A stretch of 64,000 nt of DNA, from positions 62,001 through 126,000 of the forward strand of contig NZ_JAFBDW010000006.1 in NCBI RefSeq assembly GCF_016908415.1, given 5' to 3'. The notes beneath the pieces were generated by a model. That model was not told the DNA's origin and searched no databases. It saw only the letters and a program-made list of their open reading frames with translations. The DNA comes from Caldicoprobacter guelmensis. GTDB taxonomy: Bacteria > Bacillota > Clostridia > Caldicoprobacterales > Caldicoprobacteraceae. Below are positions 24,635 through 34,000 of this stretch, piece by piece (within the stretch, counting starts at the first letter, position 1; the number at the start of each line of letters is the position of its first letter). Position numbers and translations under genes: made by a program.

Positions 24635-24667
24635 AATATCTTCATAATATCTTCATAATATCTTCAT
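24635..24667 (+). promoter_or_regulatory. Three tandem 11-bp direct repeats, likely OmpR-type activator sites
   Basis: AATATCTTCAT occurs three times back to back (24635-24645, 24646-24656, 24657-24667). A -10-like TATGAT is at 24678-24683 and the -35 region is poor, as expected for a promoter activated by a response regulator binding direct repeats once per helical turn. The OmpR-family regulator at 27116 is the natural candidate. Confidence 0.6.
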
Positions 24668-24748
24668 ATATTTCTGATATGATAAGCAAAAACGATGTAA
24701 AGCATCATAGTCGGGCTTAAGATGAAAAGTATAAAGGGGGCTATAAAT

Positions 24749-24994
24749 ATGAATTGTCACGGTGGTCACGGGAGCGTTGGAAATGAAAACGGGCATGGCA
24801 CAATAGGGCATAAGCTGCACAAGCTTGTGATGATTTTGTGCTGTGTTCTCCCTGTAACGGTTATATTGGCTCTGTATTTGCTTAAAATTAACAATACCAT
24901 TTTAAGGGATATTTTATCTTATGGTGCAATTTTGCTTTGTCCTCTAATGCATATACTGATGATACCTATGATGCTCAAAAAGGATAGGAAATAA
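24749..24994 (+). CDS. Small Cys/His-rich two-helix membrane protein (DUF2933-like)
   Basis: About 81 aa. The N-terminus MNCHGGHGSVGNENGHGTIGHKLH is loaded with histidines and one cysteine, a plausible metal-binding tail, followed by two hydrophobic helices (about 27-46 and 55-74) with ILCCVLP and LLCPLMHILMIPMML. This resembles the DUF2933-type small proteins found in copper/mercury resistance clusters (moderate recollection). ATG 24749 follows AAAGGGGG. It stands first in a group with a heavy-metal-domain fusion protein and a two-component system. Confidence 0.6.
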   Translation: MNCHGGHGSVGNENGHGTIGHKLHKLVMILCCVLPVTVILALYLLKINNTILRDILSYGAILLCPLMHILMIPMMLKKDRK

Positions 24995-25090
24995 GAGGAT
25001 TATTAATTCTTCAGGATGTAACGGACACGATATTTAAAAACTGCTCCCGGCGTAAAGAGGTTTTTGACTGCAATATATAGGAGGGATATG

Positions 25091-26944
25091 ATGGAGCGAA
25101 GGTTAATGCAAAAGACTCTTAAACTTGAAGGGATGTCGTGTACTAGCTGTGAGATGCGGATAGAGAATGCTTTAAAGAAGCTCCAAGGTGTAGCAGATGC
25201 AAAAGCTAGCTTTAGCAACTCAAATGTCATTGTTACCTATGACGCAGATGTGATAAGCCTTGATAAAATAATTGAGGCCATAGAAAAGCTGCATTACCTT
25301 GTAAAGAGAAGAAACGAAGGGGAGGCCGCTTCAAGACCTAATGCCCCAGAACCATCTGAGGATAAAATGACTGTAAACCAATTTCTGGGTATAGCCATTA
25401 TCCTGTTTGCTGTATATTTTGTCATAAAAAATACCGTTGGTTTTAACTTTGTGCCTAAAGTCGACCAATCAATGGGGTACGGAATCCTTTTAGCAGTGGG
25501 TTTGTTGACTTCACTGCACTGTATAGCCATGTGTGGCGGGATAAACCTGTCCCAGTGCGTTTCTTACAACTTCGAAGATAGTCAGCCAAGCAAGTTTTCC
25601 AGGTTGAAGCCAAGTTTATTGTATAATTCGGGACGGGTTGTATCCTATACCGTAATTGGGGGTATAGTAGGGGCATTAGGCTCGGTTATAAGCTTCTCCG
25701 GTGCTGCCAAGGGAATTGTGGCAATTATCTCGGGTGTATTTATGGTTATCATGGGCCTTAATATGCTGAATGTATTTCCTTGGCTAAGAAAGTTAAACCC
25801 CAGAATGCCAAAAATTTTTGGAAACAAAATTCATAAAGGTGCAGGCAAATACGGTCCTTTTTATATTGGGTTGCTGAACGGCCTCATGCCGTGCGGGCCG
25901 CTTCAAGCGATGCAGATCTACGCCTTAGGTACTGGCAGCTTTGTGGCTGGGGCGGCATCCATGTTTCTCTTTAGCCTGGGAACAGTGCCGTTAATGTTTG
26001 GGTTTGGCGCTATCAGCTCGCTACTCAGCAGAAGGTTTACCCGTAAGATGATGAAAGTGAGCGCTATGCTTGTCATAGTCCTGGGCGTGGTTATGGTAAA
26101 CAGGGGATTGAGTCTGTCTGGAGTTAGCATTGCCTTTGCTTCATCTGGTTCAGGAAATATCGCTAAAATAGAAGGGGACGTGCAGGTTGTTACTTCTCAA
26201 ATTGGTTCATATAGTTATTCGCCCATAGTCGTCCAGAAAGGTATTCCGGTAAGGTGGACAATACGGGTTGAAGAGGGAGACTTGAATGGATGTAATAATC
26301 CCTTGACCATTCCAAAATACAATATACAGAAAGAACTTGTCCCGGGGGATAATGTTATTGAATTTACTCCTACTGAAGAAGGCAATATAGTATATACCTG
26401 CTGGATGGGTATGATTAGAAGCAATATAAAGGTAGTATCGGATATCAGCAAGGTATCCAAAAAAGATTTACAGGATTCTGATGGTTCATCATCAGGAGCT
26501 GTAGGCGGGGGATGCTGTGCAGCTGGCTCAAAAGCCACCAAGTTTGCCGGCGGGAGAATACCAACTGATGAATTGGCCATTGGGAAGATTAGGGATGATG
26601 TACAATATGTGAGCATCGATGTGGACGATTACGGTTTTTCACCGGCGGTTATTGTGGTTCAAAAGGGAATTAAAACAATATGGACGATCAACGGGAAACA
26701 GCTAAACACATGCAATAATGTGTTGGTCTTTCCTGCATACGATGCCCAAATTGCTCTGAGAGAAGGGAAAAATGAAGTCCAGTTTGTTCCCGAGGGTGAT
26801 TTTACATTTAGCTGTTGGATGGGTATGTTAAACGGGTATGTGAAGGTGGTGGACGATATAAACAATATAGATATAGACGCTATAAAGGAAGAAGTCGAAA
26901 GATATAGGCCTGCAAGAGGTGCCGGTGGCTGTTGTGGAATATGA
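25091..26944 (+). CDS. HMA - DsbD-like membrane domain - double cupredoxin-like fusion protein
   Basis: About 617 aa. (1) HMA domain, residues ~6-72, with GMSCTSC (C17, C20), a soft-metal site. (2) Membrane domain ~92-335 of six or more helices with LHCIAMCGG and LMPCGPLQ, the signature of the DsbD_2 / TauE-like family. (3) Two similar cupredoxin-like domains, ~350-440 and ~490-585, each with C-N-N and C-W-M-G-M motifs giving Cys, Cys and Met ligands; Cys pairs in GGGCCA and at the C-terminus GGCCGI. The composition points to copper (or silver/mercury) binding and transmembrane transfer of metal or electrons. AGGAGGG precedes ATG 25091. Function not proven for this architecture. Confidence 0.78.
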   Translation: MERRLMQKTLKLEGMSCTSCEMRIENALKKLQGVADAKASFSNSNVIVTYDADVISLDKIIEAIEKLHYLVKRRNEGEAASRPNAPEPSEDKMTVNQFLGIAIILFAVYFVIKNTVGFNFVPKVDQSMGYGILLAVGLLTSLHCIAMCGGINLSQCVSYNFEDSQPSKFSRLKPSLLYNSGRVVSYTVIGGIVGALGSVISFSGAAKGIVAIISGVFMVIMGLNMLNVFPWLRKLNPRMPKIFGNKIHKGAGKYGPFYIGLLNGLMPCGPLQAMQIYALGTGSFVAGAASMFLFSLGTVPLMFGFGAISSLLSRRFTRKMMKVSAMLVIVLGVVMVNRGLSLSGVSIAFASSGSGNIAKIEGDVQVVTSQIGSYSYSPIVVQKGIPVRWTIRVEEGDLNGCNNPLTIPKYNIQKELVPGDNVIEFTPTEEGNIVYTCWMGMIRSNIKVVSDISKVSKKDLQDSDGSSSGAVGGGCCAAGSKATKFAGGRIPTDELAIGKIRDDVQYVSIDVDDYGFSPAVIVVQKGIKTIWTINGKQLNTCNNVLVFPAYDAQIALREGKNEVQFVPEGDFTFSCWMGMLNGYVKVVDDINNIDIDAIKEEVERYRPARGAGGCCGI

Positions 26945-26987
26945 AAAAATGGATGTTGTGATTGCAACTGGTGATGAAATTGATAAT

Positions 26988-27010
26988 GCTCCTGTATAAG
27001 GGGCTTTTTT
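26988..27010 (+). terminator. Short terminator after the HMA fusion gene
   Basis: GCTCC (26988-26992) and GGGGC (27000-27004) form a 5-bp stem with one G-U pair, followed by six T residues. Confidence 0.55.
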
Positions 27011-27115
27011 CTTTAAGGTTTAACGATTGAGATGAGGACCTTTTGTGGCAACCACCATTTCATGTGATATAATATTTTATATCCATCAACAAATTTACCT
27101 GCAAGGAGGCAAAAG

Positions 27116-27817
27116 ATGATTGCTAATGTAAAAAAGATTCTTGTAGTGGATGATGAGGTCAAGATTGTCCAAGTTGTCAAATCCTATTTGGAAAGCAGGG
27201 GATATTCCGTCGATGTCGCATACAGCGGCAAGGATGCTTTAGACAAATTTGAAAAAGTAAATCCGACTCTCATCATCTTGGACTTGATGCTTCCTGATGT
27301 ATCCGGCGAGGAAATTTGCCAAATGATAAGGAGAAAATCAAGGGTACCTATAATCATGTTGACCGCAAAGGTTGATGAAGAGGATATTTTAAGAGGATTG
27401 AATATTGGCGCCGACGATTATGTTACAAAGCCCTTCAGCTTGAGGCAGTTGGTGGCAAGGGTTGAAGCGGTATTAAGGAGAGTGAGCGATGACCCTGTCC
27501 CTCTATCCAGCATCATATCCTTTAATAACGGTGATCTGGTGATCGATACTCTGAAATATGAGATTAAGAAGAATGGAAACCTTGTTAATTTGACACCCAG
27601 TGAATACAGGATACTTATGACTATGATTAAATATCCCAATAAGACCTTTACAAGGGAGGAACTCATATCCATGGCATTTGGTGATGATTTTGATGGCTAT
27701 GACAGGACCATCGATGCCCACATAAAAAATATAAGGCAAAAAATTGAATCGGATCCTAAAAATCCGAAGTACATTTTAACAGTTTATGGAATAGGCTATC
27801 GGTTTGGTGGTGAATAA
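27116..27817 (+). CDS. OmpR/PhoB-family response regulator
   Basis: 233 aa. Receiver domain (about residues 6-120) with acidic DD near 13-14, phospho-acceptor Asp in LIILDLMLPD near 57, Thr in MLTAK and Lys in YVTKPF. Winged-helix DNA-binding domain (about 135-230) ending YILTVYGIGYRFGG. It is followed two bases later by a histidine kinase gene. Together they form a two-component system; the neighbouring metal-binding genes and the direct repeats at 24635 suggest metal-responsive control (inferred). RBS AAGGAGG before the ATG. Confidence 0.95.
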   Translation: MIANVKKILVVDDEVKIVQVVKSYLESRGYSVDVAYSGKDALDKFEKVNPTLIILDLMLPDVSGEEICQMIRRKSRVPIIMLTAKVDEEDILRGLNIGADDYVTKPFSLRQLVARVEAVLRRVSDDPVPLSSIISFNNGDLVIDTLKYEIKKNGNLVNLTPSEYRILMTMIKYPNKTFTREELISMAFGDDFDGYDRTIDAHIKNIRQKIESDPKNPKYILTVYGIGYRFGGE

Positions 27818-27819
27818 TT

Positions 27820-29214
27820 ATGAAATATACTTTAAGAGCCAAATTGTCTTTATCCTATATGTTAGTGGTTCTAATCTCTGTATTCTTGACCAGCGTGCTT
27901 ACCAACTTGCTTCTTGAAAAGCACTTCAAGGAATACGTTATAAAGAATCAAGAGCGTAAAAGTAAGGAAATTGTTTCTCTGATCAGCCAGCAGTATAAGC
28001 CGGGTGGGAGATGGAACACGGATGTCATAGAGAATATTGGCATGAATGCCTTGGAGCAGGGTATGATAATAAAGGTTGTTGATTCTTCCGGGAAGGCAAT
28101 ATGGGATGCAATGGTGTATAACAGGGGGTTGTGCCACCGGATGCTGGAGCATATGGCTTGCAACATGACCAGCCGCTACCCAAACTGGAAGGGGGGTTAT
28201 GTGGAGGATAAATATCCTGTCACATATAATTTGAGTGAAGTTGGAAGGGTTGAAATCGGATATTACGGTCCGTATTATTTTAATGACAATGACCTTGCAT
28301 TTATTAATACTTTAAATCGGTTGTTTATTGGCGTAGGAATGATTTCCCTCTTGTCATCGCTGTTTATAGCTGCATTTATGTCCAAAAGATTGAGTACGCC
28401 GATTTCAAGGGTCATTGAAGCTGCCCACAAGATTTCCAAAGGATATTATCAGGACAGGATTACCGAGAAGTCAGGTATAAAGGAGATTTCTCAGCTTACC
28501 CAAACGATAAACGATTTGGCTGAGGTGCTTGAAAAGCAGGAGATGTTGAGAAAAAGGCTTACAGCTGATGTGGCACATGAATTGAGAACCCCTCTTGCTA
28601 CGCTCCAGAGCCATATGGAAGCAATGATTGATGGGGTGTGGGAACCGGATATTGATAGGATTAAAAGTTGCCATGAGGAGATTGTCAGAATAAGCAGGTT
28701 GGTAGGGGACCTTGAAAAGCTGGCAAAATATGAGAGTGAAAGTCTTATCCTTAACAAAACACGCTTTGATGTTTCACAGCTTATCCGACATATTATCAGG
28801 AACTTTGAAATTGACTTTATAAACAAGGGATTGGATATCGAATTCAATGGTCAGGAAGAGATTGTCTTTGCTGATAAGGATAAGATAAGTCAGGTAATTA
28901 TAAATCTTTTATCCAACGCATTGAAATATACTCCCGAGGGAGGGAGGGTTGAGGTAAAAGTGGAAAGTAGCGGCGATGTGGTTAATATTATCGTTAAGGA
29001 TACCGGGGAAGGCATCTCACCGGAGGATTTACCATATATCTTTGAACGGTTTTATCGTGCTGATAAATCGAGAAACAGGCTAACGGGGGGAGCCGGAATC
29101 GGGCTTACGATAGCAAAAGCCATCGTCGAGGCACATAAGGGGACAATACGAGTAAATAGCAGGATAAATGAAGGGACGGAGTTCATAGTGTCATTGCCAA
29201 AACAGGTAGGCTAA
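27820..29214 (+). CDS. Sensor histidine kinase with HAMP domain
   Basis: 464 aa, membrane bound. TM1 about residues 7-28, extracytoplasmic sensor about 29-165, TM2 about 168-190, HAMP about 190-240, HisKA with ADVAHELRTPLA (phospho-His near 252), HATPase with NLLSNALKYTPEGG, DTGEGISPEDLPYIFERFYR and GGAGIGLTIAK. The sensor contains RGLCHRMLEHMACNM (about 106-120), in which Cys, His and Met, all soft-metal ligands, are packed together, supporting a role in sensing copper or silver (inferred). Cotranscribed with the response regulator. Confidence 0.93.
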   Translation: MKYTLRAKLSLSYMLVVLISVFLTSVLTNLLLEKHFKEYVIKNQERKSKEIVSLISQQYKPGGRWNTDVIENIGMNALEQGMIIKVVDSSGKAIWDAMVYNRGLCHRMLEHMACNMTSRYPNWKGGYVEDKYPVTYNLSEVGRVEIGYYGPYYFNDNDLAFINTLNRLFIGVGMISLLSSLFIAAFMSKRLSTPISRVIEAAHKISKGYYQDRITEKSGIKEISQLTQTINDLAEVLEKQEMLRKRLTADVAHELRTPLATLQSHMEAMIDGVWEPDIDRIKSCHEEIVRISRLVGDLEKLAKYESESLILNKTRFDVSQLIRHIIRNFEIDFINKGLDIEFNGQEEIVFADKDKISQVIINLLSNALKYTPEGGRVEVKVESSGDVVNIIVKDTGEGISPEDLPYIFERFYRADKSRNRLTGGAGIGLTIAKAIVEAHKGTIRVNSRINEGTEFIVSLPKQVG

Positions 29215-29234
29215 GATGCCTACCTGTTTTTTTT
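29200..29234 (+). terminator. Terminator of the two-component operon
   Basis: AAACAGGTAGGC (29200-29211) pairs with GCCTACCTGTTT (29218-29229), loop of 6, then a T run to 29234. It overlaps the kinase stop codon. Confidence 0.9.
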
Positions 29235-29406
29235 CAGCTTTTTTTAGCGCCTCCGATAACGGACGACCACTTGGCAGTGAAAGTACGCAGTGGGCTTAGT
29301 AGGGGGAACCATTACCCAAGGGCAGATTATAACAAAGAAATACTTTCAAAATATTCTTTTGTAAAATCGAAGCACCGAACACATGAGTATTGTTGTGTAG
29401 GACAAA

Positions 29407-29787
29407 TCATTCTATGTTAACATAGGGAAGAACCACTTTTATAAGTTTTTTAATTAGCTCAAGCTCTTTAGAAGAACACTTGCCAAGCAGCTCGTTTAGC
29501 TCTTCATCACTTTGACTTGTGTACTTATCGTGAGGTTCGTTGACGGAAGGTTCGGCATTAGAAATTTTACCGAAAATGAGGTAATCCAAAGAAATATGTA
29601 AACACTTAGCTATTTTAACCAAAACCGGCAAGCTCATTTGCCTTTCGCCTCGTTCCAACTGACCAACATAGTAGTCAGAAAGCCCGATAATCTCTGCAAA
29701 TTCCTCTCTTGAAAGCCCAAGTTTTTTCCTTTCATCACGTATCCTTTGACCAATTGCTTTGTTATCTATTTCTTTTTTGTTTGCCAT
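29407..29787 (-). CDS. XRE-family helix-turn-helix regulator
   Basis: About 126 aa. HTH_3 domain at about residues 11-68 (IGQRIRDERKKLGLSREEFAEIIGLSDYYVGQLERGERQMSLPVLVKIAKCLHISLDYLIFG), followed by an acidic linker and a C-terminal helix (SSKELELIKKLIKVVL). I use ATG 29787, preceded by GGGAGTG; the frame continues to a TTG at 29802 that would include the ribosome binding site. Divergent from the Spo0E-like gene; the shared 140-bp gap is a likely place of regulation. Similar short XRE proteins occur in sporulation and stress control, but the target is unknown. Confidence 0.85.
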   Translation of the reverse strand: MANKKEIDNKAIGQRIRDERKKLGLSREEFAEIIGLSDYYVGQLERGERQMSLPVLVKIAKCLHISLDYLIFGKISNAEPSVNEPHDKYTSQSDEELNELLGKCSSKELELIKKLIKVVLPYVNIE

Positions 29788-29930
29788 TTTGTTCACTCCC
29801 AAGCTTATATACTCTTACTTTACCGAATTCTGCAGCTTATCTGAATTTGCAAATTGCATATTTTTATAATTGCCAATCAGCCCGTATATAATGTAAAATT
29901 ATGTATAACAATTGTTGGCGAGGTGGTCAT

Positions 29931-30107
29931 GTGGACGCCAAGACCAGCATTGAAATAACTCGAACTTTACTTCATAACGCTATTGAGATGAATATGAATA
30001 AGGAAATCGTTTTTAAAATAAGCCAGAGGATGGACCAGTACATTGTGGAATATTATGTAAAATACGGGGGTTTAAAGGGTGGAACTGAGGAAGAAAAAAA
30101 TCAATAA
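29931..30107 (+). CDS. Spo0E-like aspartyl-phosphate phosphatase
   Basis: About 58 aa from GTG 29931, which follows GAGGTGG; the ORF could extend to ATG 29901 but without a ribosome binding site. Helical hairpin with ISQRMDQYIVEYYVKY near residues 30-45, matching the Spo0E signature S-x-x-(L/M)-D-x-x-I-x-x-Y-Y. Spo0E family members dephosphorylate Spo0A-P and so restrain sporulation. It overlaps the next gene, a diguanylate cyclase, by 29 bp, implying cotranslation and possibly joint control of sporulation and c-di-GMP. Confidence 0.75.
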   Translation: MDAKTSIEITRTLLHNAIEMNMNKEIVFKISQRMDQYIVEYYVKYGGLKGGTEEEKNQ

Positions 30108-30762
30108 TGCGACTGCGTTCATTGTTTTAATATTGGCCGACTTATCATTATGGTTTATAATACCCTTAATGGACAAAGGATATATTTTGAATTATAGCTT
30201 AATATGGATATTTGTTGTGGTGATTCAGGTAACCGGCAAAGCGTTTTTTGGAGTTTGGGTTTATAAGTTGTATAAAGAAGCATATACCGACATACTGACC
30301 GGTTTATACAACAGGAGATATTTTTATAAAAGACTACCAAATGCTATAATGAAAATACCTTTTTCTTTGCTTCTTATCGATATCGATAACTTTAAAAGCG
30401 TAAACGACGCATACGGGCATGTCGTGGGGGATTTTGTGTTGCAGCAATTTGCTGATATTTTACGAAGTAGAGCAAGAAAGGACGATATTATTGCCCGTTG
30501 GGGTGGGGAGGAATTTGTGATGGCTCTGCCTCAGACTGGAGTTGATGAAGCTTTTCGTATTGCGGATGTCATAAGGAGGGCGGTAGAGGAGCATTGTTTT
30601 TGCTATGAAGGGGTTACATGCAACATCACTGTAAGCATTGGCATAGCCTCAATTGACGGCAAAGCAAATATTGATGATATAGAGCAATTCTTTGTAACTG
30701 CAGATAAGGCTCTTTATAAAGCAAAGGAAAAAAGAAATTGTATAACGGTGAGCAAAATTTAA
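30079..30762 (+). CDS. Membrane-anchored GGDEF diguanylate cyclase
   Basis: 227 aa. Two hydrophobic helices (about residues 10-28 and 38-58) then a GGDEF domain (about 66-225). The active site is GGEEF (RWGGEEFVMALP), a functional variant; an allosteric I-site RxxD (R-K-D-D) lies five residues before it. YTDILTGLYNRRYF and LLLIDIDNFKSVNDAYGHVVGD carry the metal-binding Asp and GTP-binding residues. Expected to make c-di-GMP with product inhibition. GTG start, GGGGG eight bases upstream. Confidence 0.93.
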   Translation: MELRKKKINNATAFIVLILADLSLWFIIPLMDKGYILNYSLIWIFVVVIQVTGKAFFGVWVYKLYKEAYTDILTGLYNRRYFYKRLPNAIMKIPFSLLLIDIDNFKSVNDAYGHVVGDFVLQQFADILRSRARKDDIIARWGGEEFVMALPQTGVDEAFRIADVIRRAVEEHCFCYEGVTCNITVSIGIASIDGKANIDDIEQFFVTADKALYKAKEKRNCITVSKI

Positions 30763-31064
30763 AAGTCACTTTGCAATAAAAAGTGTTAAGGAATATTATA
30801 AAAATCGGCTGATGCAGTACAGCGTTGATCAAAGGTATGAGAGTGAGGGTATAAGTCTTTGCGAAGATGACCAAGCAGCATTTATGTCGTACAAAATGAG
30901 AAAAATTATAAAAAAAGTATTCAAAGTTCCGAATTTTTATGTTATTATTTAACTGTATTGTTCAGAATGTGTAGCGCTATCATCCTGTTGTAGATATGGA
31001 TATATTATGGAATATTTTTACATTAACTGGATGAAATATTGGTTTTCAAGGAGATAAGATAACT
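30763..31064. other. Upstream region of purL
   Basis: About 300 bp. I looked for a purine riboswitch before purL and see no conserved core. A frame open between 30752 and 30952 on the plus strand has no ribosome binding site at its only ATG (30812) and no family resemblance; it may be a remnant. No terminator hairpin for the GGDEF gene is evident. Confidence 0.5.
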
Positions 31065-34000
31065 ATGAGCAAAGTAAGGCGAATATTCGTTGAGAAAAAG
31101 AAAGGTTTTGACGTCGAAGCGCAGGTGCTTTACAGGGATTTAAAGTACAACCTGGGAATAAAAGGCCTGAAGTATGTCAGGGTAATAAACCGGTATGATG
31201 TGCAGGGGCTCTCTGATGAAGAGTACATGGCATGCAGGAATACCATATTTTCGGAGCCCCCGGTGGATATGGTATATGATGAGGAATTTCCGCTGGGAGA
31301 TGGCGAGCAGGCCTTTGCCATAGAGTACCTGCCGGGGCAGTATGACCAGAGGGCTGATTCGGCCAGCCAGTGTGTACAGCTTTTGACTAGGAGAGAAAGG
31401 CCTCTGTGCCGTACCGCCAAAGTTATAGTGTTAGGGGGTAATGTATCCAGGGAAGAGCTTGAGAGGATAAAGCGTTACTGCATAAATCCCATCGAGTGCA
31501 GGGAGGCCTCTTTCGAAAAGCCGGAATCGCTTGAGGTTGAGGTTGAGCCGCCGGCAGATGTGGAAATCATACAGGGCTTTATCGGGTGGGGTAAAGATAA
31601 GCTATCCGAGTTTATAGAGGACAGGGGATTTGCCATGTCTGTGGAGGACATGGAGTTTTGCCAGAATTATTTCAAAAATATCGAAAAACGTGACCCTACC
31701 ATAACCGAGCTTCGCATGCTGGATACTTACTGGTCTGACCATTGCCGCCACACCACATTTTTAACAGAGCTTGAAAGCATTGAAATTGAGGATGGTAAGT
31801 ATACCCGTCCGATAAAAGCTGCACTTGAAAGCTATCTAGATTCCAGAAAGTTCGTCTACGGTGACAAAGAGCAGGATAGGGATATTTGCCTTATGGACAT
31901 AGCCACCATTGCAATGAAGGAGCTTAAAAAGAAGGGCATGCTGGATGACCTGGAGGAATCCGACGAGATAAACGCCAGCAGCATTGTGGTGGATGTGGAT
32001 GTAAGCGGCAAAAAAGAACAGTGGCTTGTGATGTTCAAAAACGAGACGCACAACCATCCTACAGAGATAGAGCCCTTTGGAGGGGCTGCCACCTGCCTTG
32101 GAGGGGCCATAAGGGACCCTCTGTCGGGACGTGCTTATGTGTACCAAGCAATGAGGATTACAGGAAGCGGTGACCCCAGGACCCCCATTGAGAAGACCCT
32201 CCCGGGGAAGCTGCCGCAGCGCAAGATAACCACGGTGGCTGCCCAGGGATTCAGCTCATACGGGAATCAGGTGGGACTTGCCACCGGCCAGGTGGCCGAA
32301 ATATACGATGAGGGGTATGTGGCAAAGAGGATGGAGCTGGGTGCGGTGATAGGTGCTGCACCGAGGCGGAATGTAGTGAGAGGCAAGCCGCAGCCAGGCG
32401 ATGTAGTGATACTCCTGGGCGGAAGAACTGGCCGTGATGGGTGCGGCGGTGCTACTGGTTCGTCCAAGGAGCACGATGAACAGTCGCTCACAAAGTCGGG
32501 TGCCGAGGTCCAAAAGGGGAATCCGCCCACCGAACGAAAAATCCAGAGGCTTTTCAGGAATCCTTTGGTGAGCAGACTTATCAAGAAGTGCAACGACTTT
32601 GGCGCCGGCGGTGTGGTGGTGGCTATAGGCGAGCTGGCTGATGGCCTTGAGATAAACCTGGATGCCATACCCAAAAAGTATGAGGGGCTTGACGGTACCG
32701 AGCTTGCCATATCCGAATCGCAGGAGAGGATGGCGGTGCTGGTATCGCCTGAGGATGTGGAGGCTTTTATTTCGGCTGCAGCAGAAGAAAACTTGGAAGC
32801 CACGCCGGTTGCACGCGTGACTGATGAAAAACGGGTCAGGATATGGTGGCGCGGGAAACTCATAGTGGACATAAGCAGGGAATTTTTGAACACTAACGGG
32901 GTCAAAAGGAAGAGCAGGGCGGTGGTATCAGCGTCCTCGGAAGAGGGTAACTTCTTTGACAAGCTGCCTGAAGAGGTGTCGATGTGCGATGTCGATATAA
33001 AGAAGGCATGGCTCAACAACCTTGAAAGGCTCAATGTGTGCAGCCAAAAGGGGCTGGTTGAGAGGTTTGACAGCACTATAGGTGCCGGGACGGTGCTTCT
33101 GCCCTTTGGTGGGAAATATCAATTAAGCCCTGCCGAAGGCATGGTAGCCAAGTTACCGGTGCTTGAGGGTGATACTACCACAGGCACCATCATGACCTTT
33201 GGCTATAATCCTGTATTGGCTAAATGGAGCCCATTCCACGGTGCCGTTTTTGCGATTATAGAGGCTGTTTCAAAGGTGTGCGCTTTGGGCGGAGACTGGC
33301 GCCGCATAAGGTTTACCCTTCAAGAATATTTTGGCAAACCGGGGGATGATCCGGTGAAATGGGGGAAACCGCTGGCAGCCTTGCTGGGAGCCTATTGGGC
33401 GCAGATAAAGCTGAGCTTGCCCTCAATCGGCGGCAAGGACAGCATGTCAGGGACATTCAAGGATATGGATGTTCCGCCCACGCTTGTGGCCTTTGCGGTG
33501 GATACTGTCGATGTAAACCAGGTGATTTCAACCGAGTTTAAAAAGGCGGGCAGCAAGGTTGTTTTGGTGCCGCTTAATAGGGACTGCAATGGGCTGCCGG
33601 ATTTTGAACAACTTAAAGCCAACTACACAAGAATCCATTCTCTCATAGAATCCGGTAAAGTGCTGGCTGCTTCCTCCGTAAAGGCAGGCGGTATTGCCGA
33701 AGCCATAAGCAAGATGTGCTTTGGCAATATGCTGGGGTTTGTGTTTGAAAAGGTCGATGACTTGAAGACTCTTTTCAGGCCCGATTACGGTGCCATCATA
33801 CTCGAGGTCCCCGGTGACGAGGACCTGGCAGTCCTGTTTGATGATATAGAGTATAAGCTGCTGGGATACACCGATGATAAACCCGAGATAAGCGTGAACG
33901 GCGTAAGGATAAGCCTTGATGAGGCTTTGCAGAGCTGGGAAAAGCCGCTGGAGGATGTATTCCCCACCAGGCTTCATGAAGAGGTCGCACCTCAAGACAA

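Noticed and set aside
24541..24640. Possible coding fragment after the sulfur cassette (EKVEDELTLEPRSGKVI...)
   Set aside because: About 30 residues are open with protein-like composition, but there is no start, and I cannot name the family; kept as a hint of a rearrangement junction only.
30812..30952. 46-codon ORF before purL
   Set aside because: Open frame with no Shine-Dalgarno and no recognisable similarity; may be a remnant or chance.
30763..31064. Purine riboswitch before purL
   Set aside because: No conserved J1/2-J2/3 core or matching P1 stem seen.
32267..33076. 269-codon minus-strand ORF inside purL
   Set aside because: Shadow of a high-scoring coding frame with composition typical of antisense frames; no domain.
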